A program made the translations under genes and the position numbers. Of a stretch of 64,000 nucleotides of DNA, positions 9,881 through 18,104 are shown in pieces. This DNA is from Ga0077555 sp050187415 (GTDB lineage Bacteria > Pseudomonadota > Alphaproteobacteria > Rhizobiales > Hyphomicrobiaceae), in contig JBFWXN010000020.1 in NCBI GenBank assembly GCA_050187415.1, positions 9,868 through 73,867 of the forward strand, given 5' to 3'. The stretch's first letter is position 1, and every line of letters begins with the position of its first letter. The notes below the pieces were generated by a model. That model was not told the origin of the DNA. It did not search any database and saw only the letters and a program-made list of their open reading frames with translations.

Positions 9881-10453
9881 ATGGCACTGACGAGAGAGCG
9901 TTTATGGAAGGCTGTAAGGCAACCTCGTCTTATTTGGTACATGTTGAATGCCCAGATCCAAATGCGACTATGGGCCAATGTGCCGCTTTCCGTGCGCGCC
10001 GGCGGCCGAATCCGCATCAGTGGCGGCGGCAAAGTGACCTTCGAGCGCGCGGCAATGCTGGTCGGCACCGTGGTGCCCATCGAATTCATTTCGCTTCCCG
10101 GTGCCAATATTGATATCGGCGATCAGGTTTTCATTAACTACGGATCGTCATTTTCGGCGCATGAAAGCATCAGAATCGGAAAACGATGCAAGATTGGCCA
10201 ATACGTTTTCATGATGGATAATAACCAGCACGATATTCTCGATCGAACCAAGACACCCGAGACATTTCCGATCGTTGTCGAGGACGACGTCTGGATCGGC
10301 GCGCATTCGATCATTTTGCCTGGCGTGCGGATCGGTCGGAACGCGGTCGTCGGTGCAGGCAGCGTCGTGAAGCGCGACGTGCCGGCAGGATGCCTGGTTG
10401 CCGGGAACCCTGCGACGGTAAAGCGAGAGCTATTCCCCAAAGATATCGCGTAG
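9881..10453 (+). CDS. Hexapeptide-repeat (left-handed beta-helix) acetyltransferase
   Basis: A 190-residue O- or N-acetyltransferase of the WcaF/maltose-acetyltransferase type, cytoplasmic and trimeric in known relatives, acting on a sugar or sugar nucleotide. From about residue 60 on, the repeats follow the hexapeptide rule (IDIGDQVFINYGS, IRIGKRCKIGQYV, VWIGAHSIILPGVRIGRNAVVGAGSVVKRDVPAGCLVAGNPA). The putative catalytic His is in the MDNNQHD loop. The ending PAGCLVAGNPATVKREL is classical for the family. The N-terminus (RLWKAVRQPRLIWYML) may sit at the membrane surface. It lies in the polysaccharide locus, so it probably acetylates a repeat-unit sugar. Confidence 0.88.
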   Translation: MALTRERLWKAVRQPRLIWYMLNAQIQMRLWANVPLSVRAGGRIRISGGGKVTFERAAMLVGTVVPIEFISLPGANIDIGDQVFINYGSSFSAHESIRIGKRCKIGQYVFMMDNNQHDILDRTKTPETFPIVVEDDVWIGAHSIILPGVRIGRNAVVGAGSVVKRDVPAGCLVAGNPATVKRELFPKDIA

Positions 10454-10479
10454 GTTCGTCGGACCTCTCTTCCAGATGT

Positions 10480-11574
10480 CTAGTCTGGAGGGCGCCCGGC
10501 GCTACCAATCGCCTTCGTGACCGCGGCGACGTCCGCCAAACAAGCGAGTAATTTCTCCGCATTCTTCCGGGCGTCAAAATGGACCTCGGCGCGCGCCCTT
10601 GCAGCACGCGCCATGTCCTGGCGAAGCTCCGCGTTCGCTGTCAAATTGCGGAGCTGCTGCAACAGCGCCGCGTCGTCGCCCGGCGGAATGAGATAGCCCG
10701 TCTCGCCATCCGCAACGATGTCGACCAGTCCTCCGGTCCGAGTCGCCACGACCGGGAGCCCGCTGGCGCTGGCTTCCGCTGCCGCAATACCAAACGCTTC
10801 CGCGCCGGTCGGCAGAACGAACACATCGCAGCTTTGGTAGAGCGCGATCAGCTCCGGCGAATTCGGCTGCATTCCACGATGGACGATCACGCCCGGCGCA
10901 TTCGGCACCGGCGAGCGCGTGACCAGATGCAGCTCCGCCGTACCGCTCTGCAGCGCCTGGAACGCCTGCATCACCCGGGGCCCACCCTTTCTGTCGAAGT
11001 CAGCGCCGACGAACAAGATGCGGACCGGAGAGACGTCGCCTTTGGGCGCGGGGTGCCATAGATTCAAATCCACGCCGGGCGGCAGCACCGTCGCGCGTGC
11101 CGGGTCGACGCCGTAGTCGGTCACCATCGAGTCTCGTGCCCACGATGACCACGGCAGCAACCTGGCGGCACCCCGGAACACAGCGCTGTTGATGCGCTTC
11201 TTGTAGCTCGCCATCAGTCCGGGTCGATCGGGCGCGTGGTTGTAAAGCGCGCCAAGTGCGTCATATTGAATCGGCGTGATGTCGGTCGCGACCACGTAGG
11301 GCGCGGCTCGCAACAGGCCGCCGGCAAGCGCTGCCGGAACCTGCGTATTGAAAAATACGACGTCGGCCTTCGCGTGCCTGAGGCCGGCCCGCACCTGCTG
11401 TGCGCCTCGCAACGAGCCCTGTAAGGACTTCGGCAGAAACCCAATTCGCGGCAGGTAGGTCACGGGCACCCAAGTCGGCGCCACCTGCGGTGCTTCATCG
11501 ACGAAGCGCCGAATATTCTGGTAGTAGGTCATGTGACCAAGATGCTGTTCCATCACGAAGCAAGCGCGCAGCAT
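10480..11574 (-). CDS. Family 4 (GT-B) glycosyltransferase
   Basis: A retaining glycosyltransferase of 364 residues with a GT-B fold. The N-terminal half is the acceptor domain. The donor domain starts near residue 180 (VRILFVGADFDRKGG) and contains the E-x7-E motif in PTGAEAFGIAAAEASASGLPVVAT plus a TGGLVDIVADGETGYLIPPGD loop, typical of RfaB/WcaL-like enzymes. It converges on the acetyltransferase gene with only 26 bases between stops. Donor and acceptor cannot be assigned. Confidence 0.88.
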   Translation of the reverse strand: MLRACFVMEQHLGHMTYYQNIRRFVDEAPQVAPTWVPVTYLPRIGFLPKSLQGSLRGAQQVRAGLRHAKADVVFFNTQVPAALAGGLLRAAPYVVATDITPIQYDALGALYNHAPDRPGLMASYKKRINSAVFRGAARLLPWSSWARDSMVTDYGVDPARATVLPPGVDLNLWHPAPKGDVSPVRILFVGADFDRKGGPRVMQAFQALQSGTAELHLVTRSPVPNAPGVIVHRGMQPNSPELIALYQSCDVFVLPTGAEAFGIAAAEASASGLPVVATRTGGLVDIVADGETGYLIPPGDDAALLQQLRNLTANAELRQDMARAARARAEVHFDARKNAEKLLACLADVAAVTKAIGSAGRPPD

Positions 11575-12309
11575 TCAGGGTCCCACCCTTTGTTCCCAGG
11601 TCGGCAGTTCGGACCGCTCAACGACCCGATGCACGCCTCTCTCAGCCCGAGACAGCTAGCCCGGCGGCGCTCGGATGCGCAATGTCTGACGGTTCTCGAT
11701 CAACGTCGCATAGTTGCGACGGTCGAGCCACGAACGACGACGGCTTTGGATAATCGCTGGCGAATTGCGCCCCCAAAGGACGTCCCGACGCGCACCGGCC
11801 GCGTCACGACGGTCGATGACCGGCGGAGAGGACCGAGGCAACGCCGAGGCAACGCGGGGATGGGTCCGTCGTCGTCCGTGGGCGAGCCAGATCTCTTCGC
11901 CTGCAACGTCCGAGATCGGGCGCATCGTCGCATCGACGCAACAACGTCAGTCCACATTGATCCTCTGGAGCTGTTCGCCGCGCCCCCCGTGAGCCCTCCT
12001 TCCTGGTCCAGCACCACGCAACTCGCCTGCGCACGCGAGGCGCCTCGACGCGCATTTCGGAGGCCCGCCGGATGATGTCGAAGGCATTTACCATCGACGC
12101 AATTTTCCGCGCCATTGCATGCCGCGTAACCTATTGATATCGTACAATCGCGGAGGGCGATGAAAGAGCTATGGCGGACATCACGGGTCACTCCATTTCG
12201 ATATTTTGTGTCGTTAATCGGCGGACTCCATCAATGCCAACCATCGTTTCTGCCCGCGATCGCCGGGCCGGTATGCGCAGCAACTCAGTTTATTCTCAAG
12301 GTAAAAGCC
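11575..12309. other. 735-base gene-free stretch, possible decayed DNA
   Basis: This is the longest gap in the polysaccharide locus and lies between divergent genes. All six frames carry Arg/Ser-rich open stretches without family motifs, so I see no intact gene. An in-frame ATG at 12160 with GGAGG just upstream would extend the cytidylyltransferase by 50 residues, but that extension does not fit the family. Confidence 0.45.
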
Positions 12310-13092
12310 ATGAAAGTCGCAATTCTGGCCGGTGGCAAGGGAACCAGACTAGCCGAAGAAACCTCGCTTCGACCCAAGCCGATGGTCGAAATAGGCGAGC
12401 GTCCTATTCTCTGGCACATAATGATGCACTATTCCCATTACGGGATTAAAGACTTTGCCATCGCACTTGGCTTCAAGGGCGAGCACATCAAGAAATACTT
12501 TCTGGATTTCGGCAGTCTGAGCGGCGATCTTTCCCTCAAGCTCCGGCCCAACGGCGAGTCGCAATATGTGCAGACAAATGGCCAACAGCCGGATTGGAAT
12601 GTCGACCTGATCGAGACGGGAATGGAAACGTTGACCGGCGGTCGCATCAAGCGGCTACAGCCCGTCCTGGGCAATTCCACCTTCATGCTGACATGGGGTG
12701 ACGGCGTTTCCGACGTCAACATCAACGAACTGCTCGCGTTTCACCGCTCGCATGGAAAACTGGCAACCGTGACTGCGGTTCGTCCACCCGCGCGATACGG
12801 GCACATGGTATTCGACGGCGATCAGGTCGTCAGTTTCGAGGAAAAGCCGCAAACGGCGGAAGGTTGGATCAACGGCGCTTTCTTCGTGCTCGAGCCGCAG
12901 GTCATGGATTACATCGACGGTGACGCGGTGATGTTCGAGCACGCCCCGATGGAACGCCTTGCCGCGGACGGCCAGTTGATGGCTTATCGCCATCCCGGGT
13001 TTTGGGCCTGCATGGATACGCTACGCGACAAGCACCGACTTCAGGAAATGTGGAATTCCGGCAATCGCCCCTGGGTAACGTGGGAAAATTGA
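12310..13092 (+). CDS. rfbF: Glucose-1-phosphate cytidylyltransferase
   Basis: Makes CDP-glucose from CTP and glucose 1-phosphate, the entry step for CDP-linked deoxysugars. The 260-residue protein matches the family's usual length of about 257. The nucleotide-binding signature AGGKGTRL is at 7-14, RPKPMVEIGERPI follows, and DFAIALGFKGEHIKKYF and GWINGAFFVLEP are highly typical. The ATG at 12310 has AAGG upstream; longer in-frame starts would add a non-family tail. Three bases separate its stop from the next ATG, so it is co-transcribed with the epimerase/methyltransferase fusion, which presumably acts on the CDP-sugar. Confidence 0.93.
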   Translation: MKVAILAGGKGTRLAEETSLRPKPMVEIGERPILWHIMMHYSHYGIKDFAIALGFKGEHIKKYFLDFGSLSGDLSLKLRPNGESQYVQTNGQQPDWNVDLIETGMETLTGGRIKRLQPVLGNSTFMLTWGDGVSDVNINELLAFHRSHGKLATVTAVRPPARYGHMVFDGDQVVSFEEKPQTAEGWINGAFFVLEPQVMDYIDGDAVMFEHAPMERLAADGQLMAYRHPGFWACMDTLRDKHRLQEMWNSGNRPWVTWEN

Positions 13093-13095
13093 ACA

Positions 13096-15468
13096 ATGCG
13101 CGTACTCGTTACAGGCCACCTGGGCTACATTGGCACCGTAATGACCCCTCTCCTGAAGGGCGCGGGGCATGATGTCGTCGGCATCGATTGCGATCTTTAC
13201 AGCCGCTGCACGTTTGCGCCGGGTGGCGCCATCGATGCGGTGCCGACGATCCGCAAGGATATCCGCGATATCGAGATTGCCGACCTTATCGGCTTCGATG
13301 CCGTCATTCACCTCGCGGGACTATCGAACGATCCCCTTGGCGACTTCAAGCCGACGCTGACCTTCGACATCAATCATCTGGCGACACTGCATGTGGCGCG
13401 ACTGGCCAAGATGGCCGGGGTGAGGCGGTTCATCTTCTCGTCGTCCTGCAGCAACTACGGTGCCGCTGGTGACGATTTCATCGACGAGACCAGCGCCTTC
13501 AATCCCGTCACGCCGTACGGCGTCTCGAAGGTGCGCTCGGAAGAAGGATTGATGGCGCTGGCCGACGACCATTTTTGCCCGACGCTGTTGCGCAGCGCCA
13601 CGGCCTACGGACTTTCGCCGCGTCTTCGCTTCGACCTAGTGCTCAACAACCTTGTGGCATGGGCGGTGACGACCGGCGAAATCCATATGAAGTCGGACGG
13701 AACGCCCTGGCGTCCGATCGTTCACATCGAGGATATATCGCGGGCCTTCATCGCCGTCCTTCATGCGCCGGAAGCGCTGGTCCGCAACGAGGCGTTCAAC
13801 GTCGGCGTTACCGATCACAACTACCAGATCCGGCAGCTGGCCGAGATCGTTGCGGAGACCGTACCGGGGTGCCGGATTACCTACGCGGCGAACGCCGGCC
13901 CCGACACACGATGCTACCGCGTGAAATGCGATAAAATCGCCAGGGTGCTACCCGAGTTCAAGCCGCAGTGGGACGCTCGCAAGGGCGCCAAGCAACTCTA
14001 TGACGCCTACAAGCAGTGCAATCTTACCCTCGAGGAGTTCGAGGGACCCCGCTATCAGCGCATCGGCCACATCAAGTCGTTGATATCCGCCAACATAATC
14101 GATACGAACATCCGCCATACCGAGGCGAACGCGGGACCGTCGTCATCCACGTCGGCCACGGCCTCGGATGCCGACACCGCGGCATTCTCCCAGGCATGCG
14201 CCGAGGCGACCTGCCAATCCTGCGGCAGCGTCGGCCTCGTACCCGTGATCGACCTCGGAGACATGCCGACATCGGATGGCCTGATCGTGCAGCCGCATCC
14301 GACCAGATCCGACGCCAGGCATCCCTTGCAGGTCGGCTTTTGTCCGGCCTGCAGCCTCGTCCAACTGCTGAGCACGCTTTCCGGCAAGGAAATGTTCGGC
14401 GACGGCTATTTGTACTACTCGTCGTATTCCGACGAACTGCTCCGTCATTCGCGAGAGAACGCGCTCTCACTGATGGAGCAAAAAGGCCTCGGGCCCGACA
14501 GTCTCGTTGTCGAGATCGCGAGCAACGACGGCTATCTGCTGCGTAATTTCGTGGACCGCGGCATTCCCGTCCTGGGGATCGATCCGGCGCCTAATCAGGC
14601 CAAGGCGGCAAACTCGTCCGGCGTGCGGACCATCAACGATTTCTTTGGATCACAACTGGCGGCGGCCCTGGCGGCCAAGGGCGAGAGGGCCGACGTCGTC
14701 ATTGCCAATAACGTGGTGGCCCACGTCACCGATCCAAACGACCTGGTGCGCGGTTTTCGAGAAATCCTGAAGCCGGACGGCATTGTCGTCGTCGAATTTC
14801 CCTACGTGAGGGATCTGATCGATCACGGCGAATTCGACACGATCTATCATGAGCACCTTTGTTATTTTTCGGTCACCAGCGCCAAACACCTGTTCGAGCG
14901 CAACGGTCTTTATCTCCAGGACGTCAGGCGCCTGCCGATCCACGGCGGATCGTTACGCCTGCAATTCGCCCTGAACGGCACCCCAAGTCAGGCCGTGCGC
15001 GACATTCTCGAGCAGGAGGCCAAAATCGGGCTCGACAAGCGAGATTATTTCGAGCAATTCGGCCGGCGGGTCGCACATTTCAGGACGCGCGCGCGCCAGC
15101 TTCTCGGCACGCTGAAACAGGACGGCAAGAAAGTGGCCGCCTATGGAGCGGCTGCGAAGGGCACCATCCTGTTGAACTATATCGGCGTCAATGACGGCAC
15201 CATCGACTACGTCGTCGACCGCAATCCGCACAAGCAGGGCAAGTTCATGCCTGGCGTTCGCCTCAGGATCGACGAGCCGTCGCGCCTCCTGAACGACAGC
15301 CCCGACTACGTCATCATCCTACCTTGGAACTTCAAGGACGAGATTATTTCGCAGCAGGCTGAATATCTCAGGCGCGGCGGGAAGTTCATCGTTCCTATCC
15401 CGGACCTGGAGATTGTCGAGGGGAGCGCCGCGGCGCCGGTGGCCCACTTAGCGGGGACGGTGAGCTGA
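13096..15468 (+). CDS. Fusion of SDR epimerase/dehydratase and sugar C-methyltransferase
   Basis: One 790-residue protein with two enzymes. Residues 1-340 are an extended SDR: the Rossmann motif at 6-13 (TGHLGYIG), a Ser-rich strand at 116-119 and catalytic Y141-x3-K145, resembling NDP-hexose epimerases/dehydratases. A Ser/Thr/Ala-rich linker occupies about 342-370. Residues 371-790 are a TylC3/TcaB9-type C-methyltransferase: zinc cysteines C373/C376 and C416/C419, a SAM motif at 471-480 (VVEIASNDGY), the catalytic YHEH at 584-587, and a C-terminal domain with AAYGAAAKGTILLN and DRNPHKQGKFMPG. No stop or frame change occurs between the halves. It should modify a nucleotide sugar in two steps and follows rfbF directly. 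Confidence 0.9.
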   Translation: MRVLVTGHLGYIGTVMTPLLKGAGHDVVGIDCDLYSRCTFAPGGAIDAVPTIRKDIRDIEIADLIGFDAVIHLAGLSNDPLGDFKPTLTFDINHLATLHVARLAKMAGVRRFIFSSSCSNYGAAGDDFIDETSAFNPVTPYGVSKVRSEEGLMALADDHFCPTLLRSATAYGLSPRLRFDLVLNNLVAWAVTTGEIHMKSDGTPWRPIVHIEDISRAFIAVLHAPEALVRNEAFNVGVTDHNYQIRQLAEIVAETVPGCRITYAANAGPDTRCYRVKCDKIARVLPEFKPQWDARKGAKQLYDAYKQCNLTLEEFEGPRYQRIGHIKSLISANIIDTNIRHTEANAGPSSSTSATASDADTAAFSQACAEATCQSCGSVGLVPVIDLGDMPTSDGLIVQPHPTRSDARHPLQVGFCPACSLVQLLSTLSGKEMFGDGYLYYSSYSDELLRHSRENALSLMEQKGLGPDSLVVEIASNDGYLLRNFVDRGIPVLGIDPAPNQAKAANSSGVRTINDFFGSQLAAALAAKGERADVVIANNVVAHVTDPNDLVRGFREILKPDGIVVVEFPYVRDLIDHGEFDTIYHEHLCYFSVTSAKHLFERNGLYLQDVRRLPIHGGSLRLQFALNGTPSQAVRDILEQEAKIGLDKRDYFEQFGRRVAHFRTRARQLLGTLKQDGKKVAAYGAAAKGTILLNYIGVNDGTIDYVVDRNPHKQGKFMPGVRLRIDEPSRLLNDSPDYVIILPWNFKDEIISQQAEYLRRGGKFIVPIPDLEIVEGSAAAPVAHLAGTVS

Positions 15469-15519
15469 CATGCGGCAAGGCGCCGCGAAAGCACCCGCCA
15501 AGCAAGAGGCCCGGCGAAC

Positions 15520-16770
15520 ATGACGCAGAACCTCGACCCGCACGTGGCCGGCACGCGACCGAGCGACACGTCTCGCCAGAGCGCGTGCCCCGCATGCGGG
15601 TCGGCGCGACCGCGTGATGTGATCTACCGGGTCGATCACATCCCCATTCAAAGCTGCGTCCTGCTGACAAGTAGGGACGAGGCGGTCAATTATCCGCGCC
15701 GCGATCTGGAACTCGTCTGTTGCCGCGACTGTGGGTTCATCTGCAATCATATCTTCGACCAGTCGATCGTCGAATACGCGACCGTCACCGAGGAGTCGCA
15801 GCATTTTTCCGGCACCTTCAACGGCTTTGCCAAGCGCCTTGCCAGGGAGATCGCCGACCGGGTGCCGCTCGACCATAAGCACATTCTCGAAATCGGCTGC
15901 GGCAAGGGCGATTTCCTGATCGAGCTGTGCAAACTGGCGAATTGCACGGGTTTGGGCATCGATCCCGGCTTCAGCCATGTGCGACTGGATGCGACCGACT
16001 TCAACAAGGATTACGACACCGCTCGCATCAAGTTCATCGCCGACTATTACGGGCCCGCCTACATGCATCTGGCGGCGGACCTGATCATGTGTCGGCACAC
16101 GCTCGAGCATATCGGCCCGGTGGCCCAGTTCGTTCGCGACATCAGAGCCGGCATAGCCCACAAGTTCGACACGAAAGTCTTCTTCGAGACGCCCAGTGCA
16201 GATCGGGTTCTCACGGAAGGGGCCTTTTGGGACATCTATTACGAGCACTGCTCCTATTTCACGCCCGGGACTCACGCCGAACTGTTCATGCGTGAGGGAT
16301 ATGACGTCGATGAGGTCCGGCTCGATTACGACGACCAGTACATCATTCAATATGCGAGGCCCCACTCTTCCGATCGGCCCAAGGCGTGCGAAAGCAAGGC
16401 AACAGCCGCTTCGATCTCGGCGCTCGTCGAAACCTTTGGCCCTCGCGTGACCGAGACCCAGGAAAGATGGGGCAACCTCATCCGCGAGTGGCATGCGCGC
16501 GGCAAGCGCGTCACAGCCTGGGGAGGCGGTTCGAAGTGCGTGTCGTTCCTTACGACACTGAAGCTTGATCGCGAAATCGCAGGTGTCGTCGACATCAATC
16601 CCTTCAAGCAGGGTAAATTCCTGCCGGGCACGGGACATCAGGTCATTGCACCGAAAGACCTTAAAGCCGTGTCGCCGGACGTCGTCATCATCATGAATCC
16701 GATCTACGTGCAGGAGATCAGCGAGTTTCTGCGCGACATCGATCTCGCACCGACCATCATTGCGGTCTAG
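15520..16770 (+). CDS. SAM-dependent sugar C-methyltransferase paralogue 2
   Basis: A 416-residue enzyme of the same architecture as the methyltransferase half of the preceding fusion, but clearly diverged. Zinc cysteines are C23/C26 (CPAC) and C68/C71 (CRDC), the SAM motif is at 124-130 (EIGCGKG), and the catalytic region reads IYYEHCSYFTPG (Y241-E242-H243). The C-terminal domain has TAWGGGSKCVSFL and DINPFKQGKFLPGTGH. Members transfer a methyl group to a sugar ring carbon next to a keto group. It lies 51 bases after the fusion gene and 24 bases before a third paralogue, in one apparent operon. Confidence 0.88.
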   Translation: MTQNLDPHVAGTRPSDTSRQSACPACGSARPRDVIYRVDHIPIQSCVLLTSRDEAVNYPRRDLELVCCRDCGFICNHIFDQSIVEYATVTEESQHFSGTFNGFAKRLAREIADRVPLDHKHILEIGCGKGDFLIELCKLANCTGLGIDPGFSHVRLDATDFNKDYDTARIKFIADYYGPAYMHLAADLIMCRHTLEHIGPVAQFVRDIRAGIAHKFDTKVFFETPSADRVLTEGAFWDIYYEHCSYFTPGTHAELFMREGYDVDEVRLDYDDQYIIQYARPHSSDRPKACESKATAASISALVETFGPRVTETQERWGNLIREWHARGKRVTAWGGGSKCVSFLTTLKLDREIAGVVDINPFKQGKFLPGTGHQVIAPKDLKAVSPDVVIIMNPIYVQEISEFLRDIDLAPTIIAV

Positions 16771-16794
16771 GGCGATAAGCGCAGGGAGACGCGA

Positions 16795-18030
16795 TTGAAC
16801 AGCTCGACCCGGACGGCGCTCTGTGCCTCCTGTAACGCCGTCGCCTCACTTCACGTTTTTCAAAAGACCAACCTGCCGGTGGTCTGCAACGAGCTTTTGG
16901 ACACGCGGGAGCACGCACTCGGCGTGACGCTCGGCGACGTCGACCTCGTCTACTGCGACACGTGTGGGTCGATCAGCAACGCGGCGTTCGATCCGCGGCG
17001 CATCGACTACGATGCACGCTACGAGAACGCGCTGCATTTCTCCGGCACATTCCAAGCGTTCGCAAGCTCTCTCGCGGGCCGGCTGATTGCCGAGTACGAT
17101 CTGAAAGGCAAATCCGTCGCGGAAATCGGCTGCGGCGATGGCTTTTTTCTGCGCCTGCTGCGACGCGGCGGAGCCGGAGCGTGCATCGGCTACGATCCTT
17201 CGATGTCAGGTGGGCGGCTCGCGGAACTGCCCGATTGCGAGGGTGTGACGATCTTTCCGGAATCGTTCGGCCATCAGGACCTTCCTGCCGACGTCAGCGC
17301 CCTCGTCTGTCGCCACGTGCTCGAGCACATTGCTTCACCGGTCGATTTTCTGGGCGCCATTCGAGATCGGATCAAGCACGACGACTGCGTGGTCTACTTC
17401 GAAGTTCCAAACGCCGGGTGGATGCTCGAAAGCCACAGCCTCTGGGACATCATCTACGAGCACGTTACGTATTGGACGCCGGCTGCGCTCGACACGGCCT
17501 TCCGCAAAGCCGGCTTCACGCCGGTCAAAATCAGCACCGGGTTCGACAACCAATACCTGATGATCGAGGCTCGCCCGACCAAGATTTCACCGCCGGTTGC
17601 GGCGGGTCGACCCGAACCGGACGACTGGCAGACCGCGTCTCGGACGTTCGGCGCCGCGAGCCGCAGGATACTGCATCGCTGGCACGAGCGGCTGTCTGCC
17701 ATGCAGGCCGATGGGCGCAGCGCGGTCCTGTGGGGCGGCGGCTCCAAAGGCGTGACGTTCCTCAACGCCGTAGAGGCCGCCCGGCACACGGTCCGCGCCG
17801 TGGTCGATGTCAATCAGCGCAAGCAGGGCAAGTTCGTGCCGGGAACTGCGCATCCGATCGTTGCGCCGTCGGAGCTTCCGGCCCTGGCGCCCGATCTCGT
17901 CATCGTTGCCAACGAAATATATCTCGACGAAATCCGCCAACAGATTGCTGCCATGGGCCTCGAGCCGGACTTCGACGTACTGTCCGGACTGAGTTCTGCC
18001 GAAGTGCGCACCGGAGTGCCGGTTCGCTGA
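16795..18030 (+). CDS. SAM-dependent sugar C-methyltransferase paralogue 3
   Basis: A 411-residue enzyme starting at a TTG with GGGAG eight bases upstream. Zinc cysteines are C10/C13 and C54/C57, the SAM motif is EIGCGDG (110-116), and the catalytic segment is IIYEHVTYWTP. The C-terminal domain has VLWGGGSKGVTFLNAV and DVNQRKQGKFVPGTAHP. It is closer in layout to paralogue 2 (shared HFSGTF and WGGGSK) than to the fused enzyme. Paralogues 2 and 3 probably methylate a related sugar nucleotide at another carbon or stereochemistry, or one of them may have lost activity. The gene ends 74 bases before galE. Confidence 0.88.
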   Translation: MNSSTRTALCASCNAVASLHVFQKTNLPVVCNELLDTREHALGVTLGDVDLVYCDTCGSISNAAFDPRRIDYDARYENALHFSGTFQAFASSLAGRLIAEYDLKGKSVAEIGCGDGFFLRLLRRGGAGACIGYDPSMSGGRLAELPDCEGVTIFPESFGHQDLPADVSALVCRHVLEHIASPVDFLGAIRDRIKHDDCVVYFEVPNAGWMLESHSLWDIIYEHVTYWTPAALDTAFRKAGFTPVKISTGFDNQYLMIEARPTKISPPVAAGRPEPDDWQTASRTFGAASRRILHRWHERLSAMQADGRSAVLWGGGSKGVTFLNAVEAARHTVRAVVDVNQRKQGKFVPGTAHPIVAPSELPALAPDLVIVANEIYLDEIRQQIAAMGLEPDFDVLSGLSSAEVRTGVPVR

Positions 18031-18104
18031 TCGACCAATTCCGGCCGGGTGGCGACGTCACGATCACATGCGGCTCGCCGCGTTTGGCACATGCAGAGAT
18101 TTGA

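Noticed and set aside
11700..12191. Minus-strand 163-codon frame in the gap before rfbF
   Set aside because: It is Arg- and Ser-rich without motif or ribosome binding site, and adjacent frames give equally long open stretches, so chance in GC-rich DNA explains it.
12160..12309. Extended start for the cytidylyltransferase at an ATG with GGAGG
   Set aside because: The extra 50 residues do not resemble the family, whose members start at the MKVAILAGGKGTR segment. An adequate ribosome binding site precedes the ATG at 12310.
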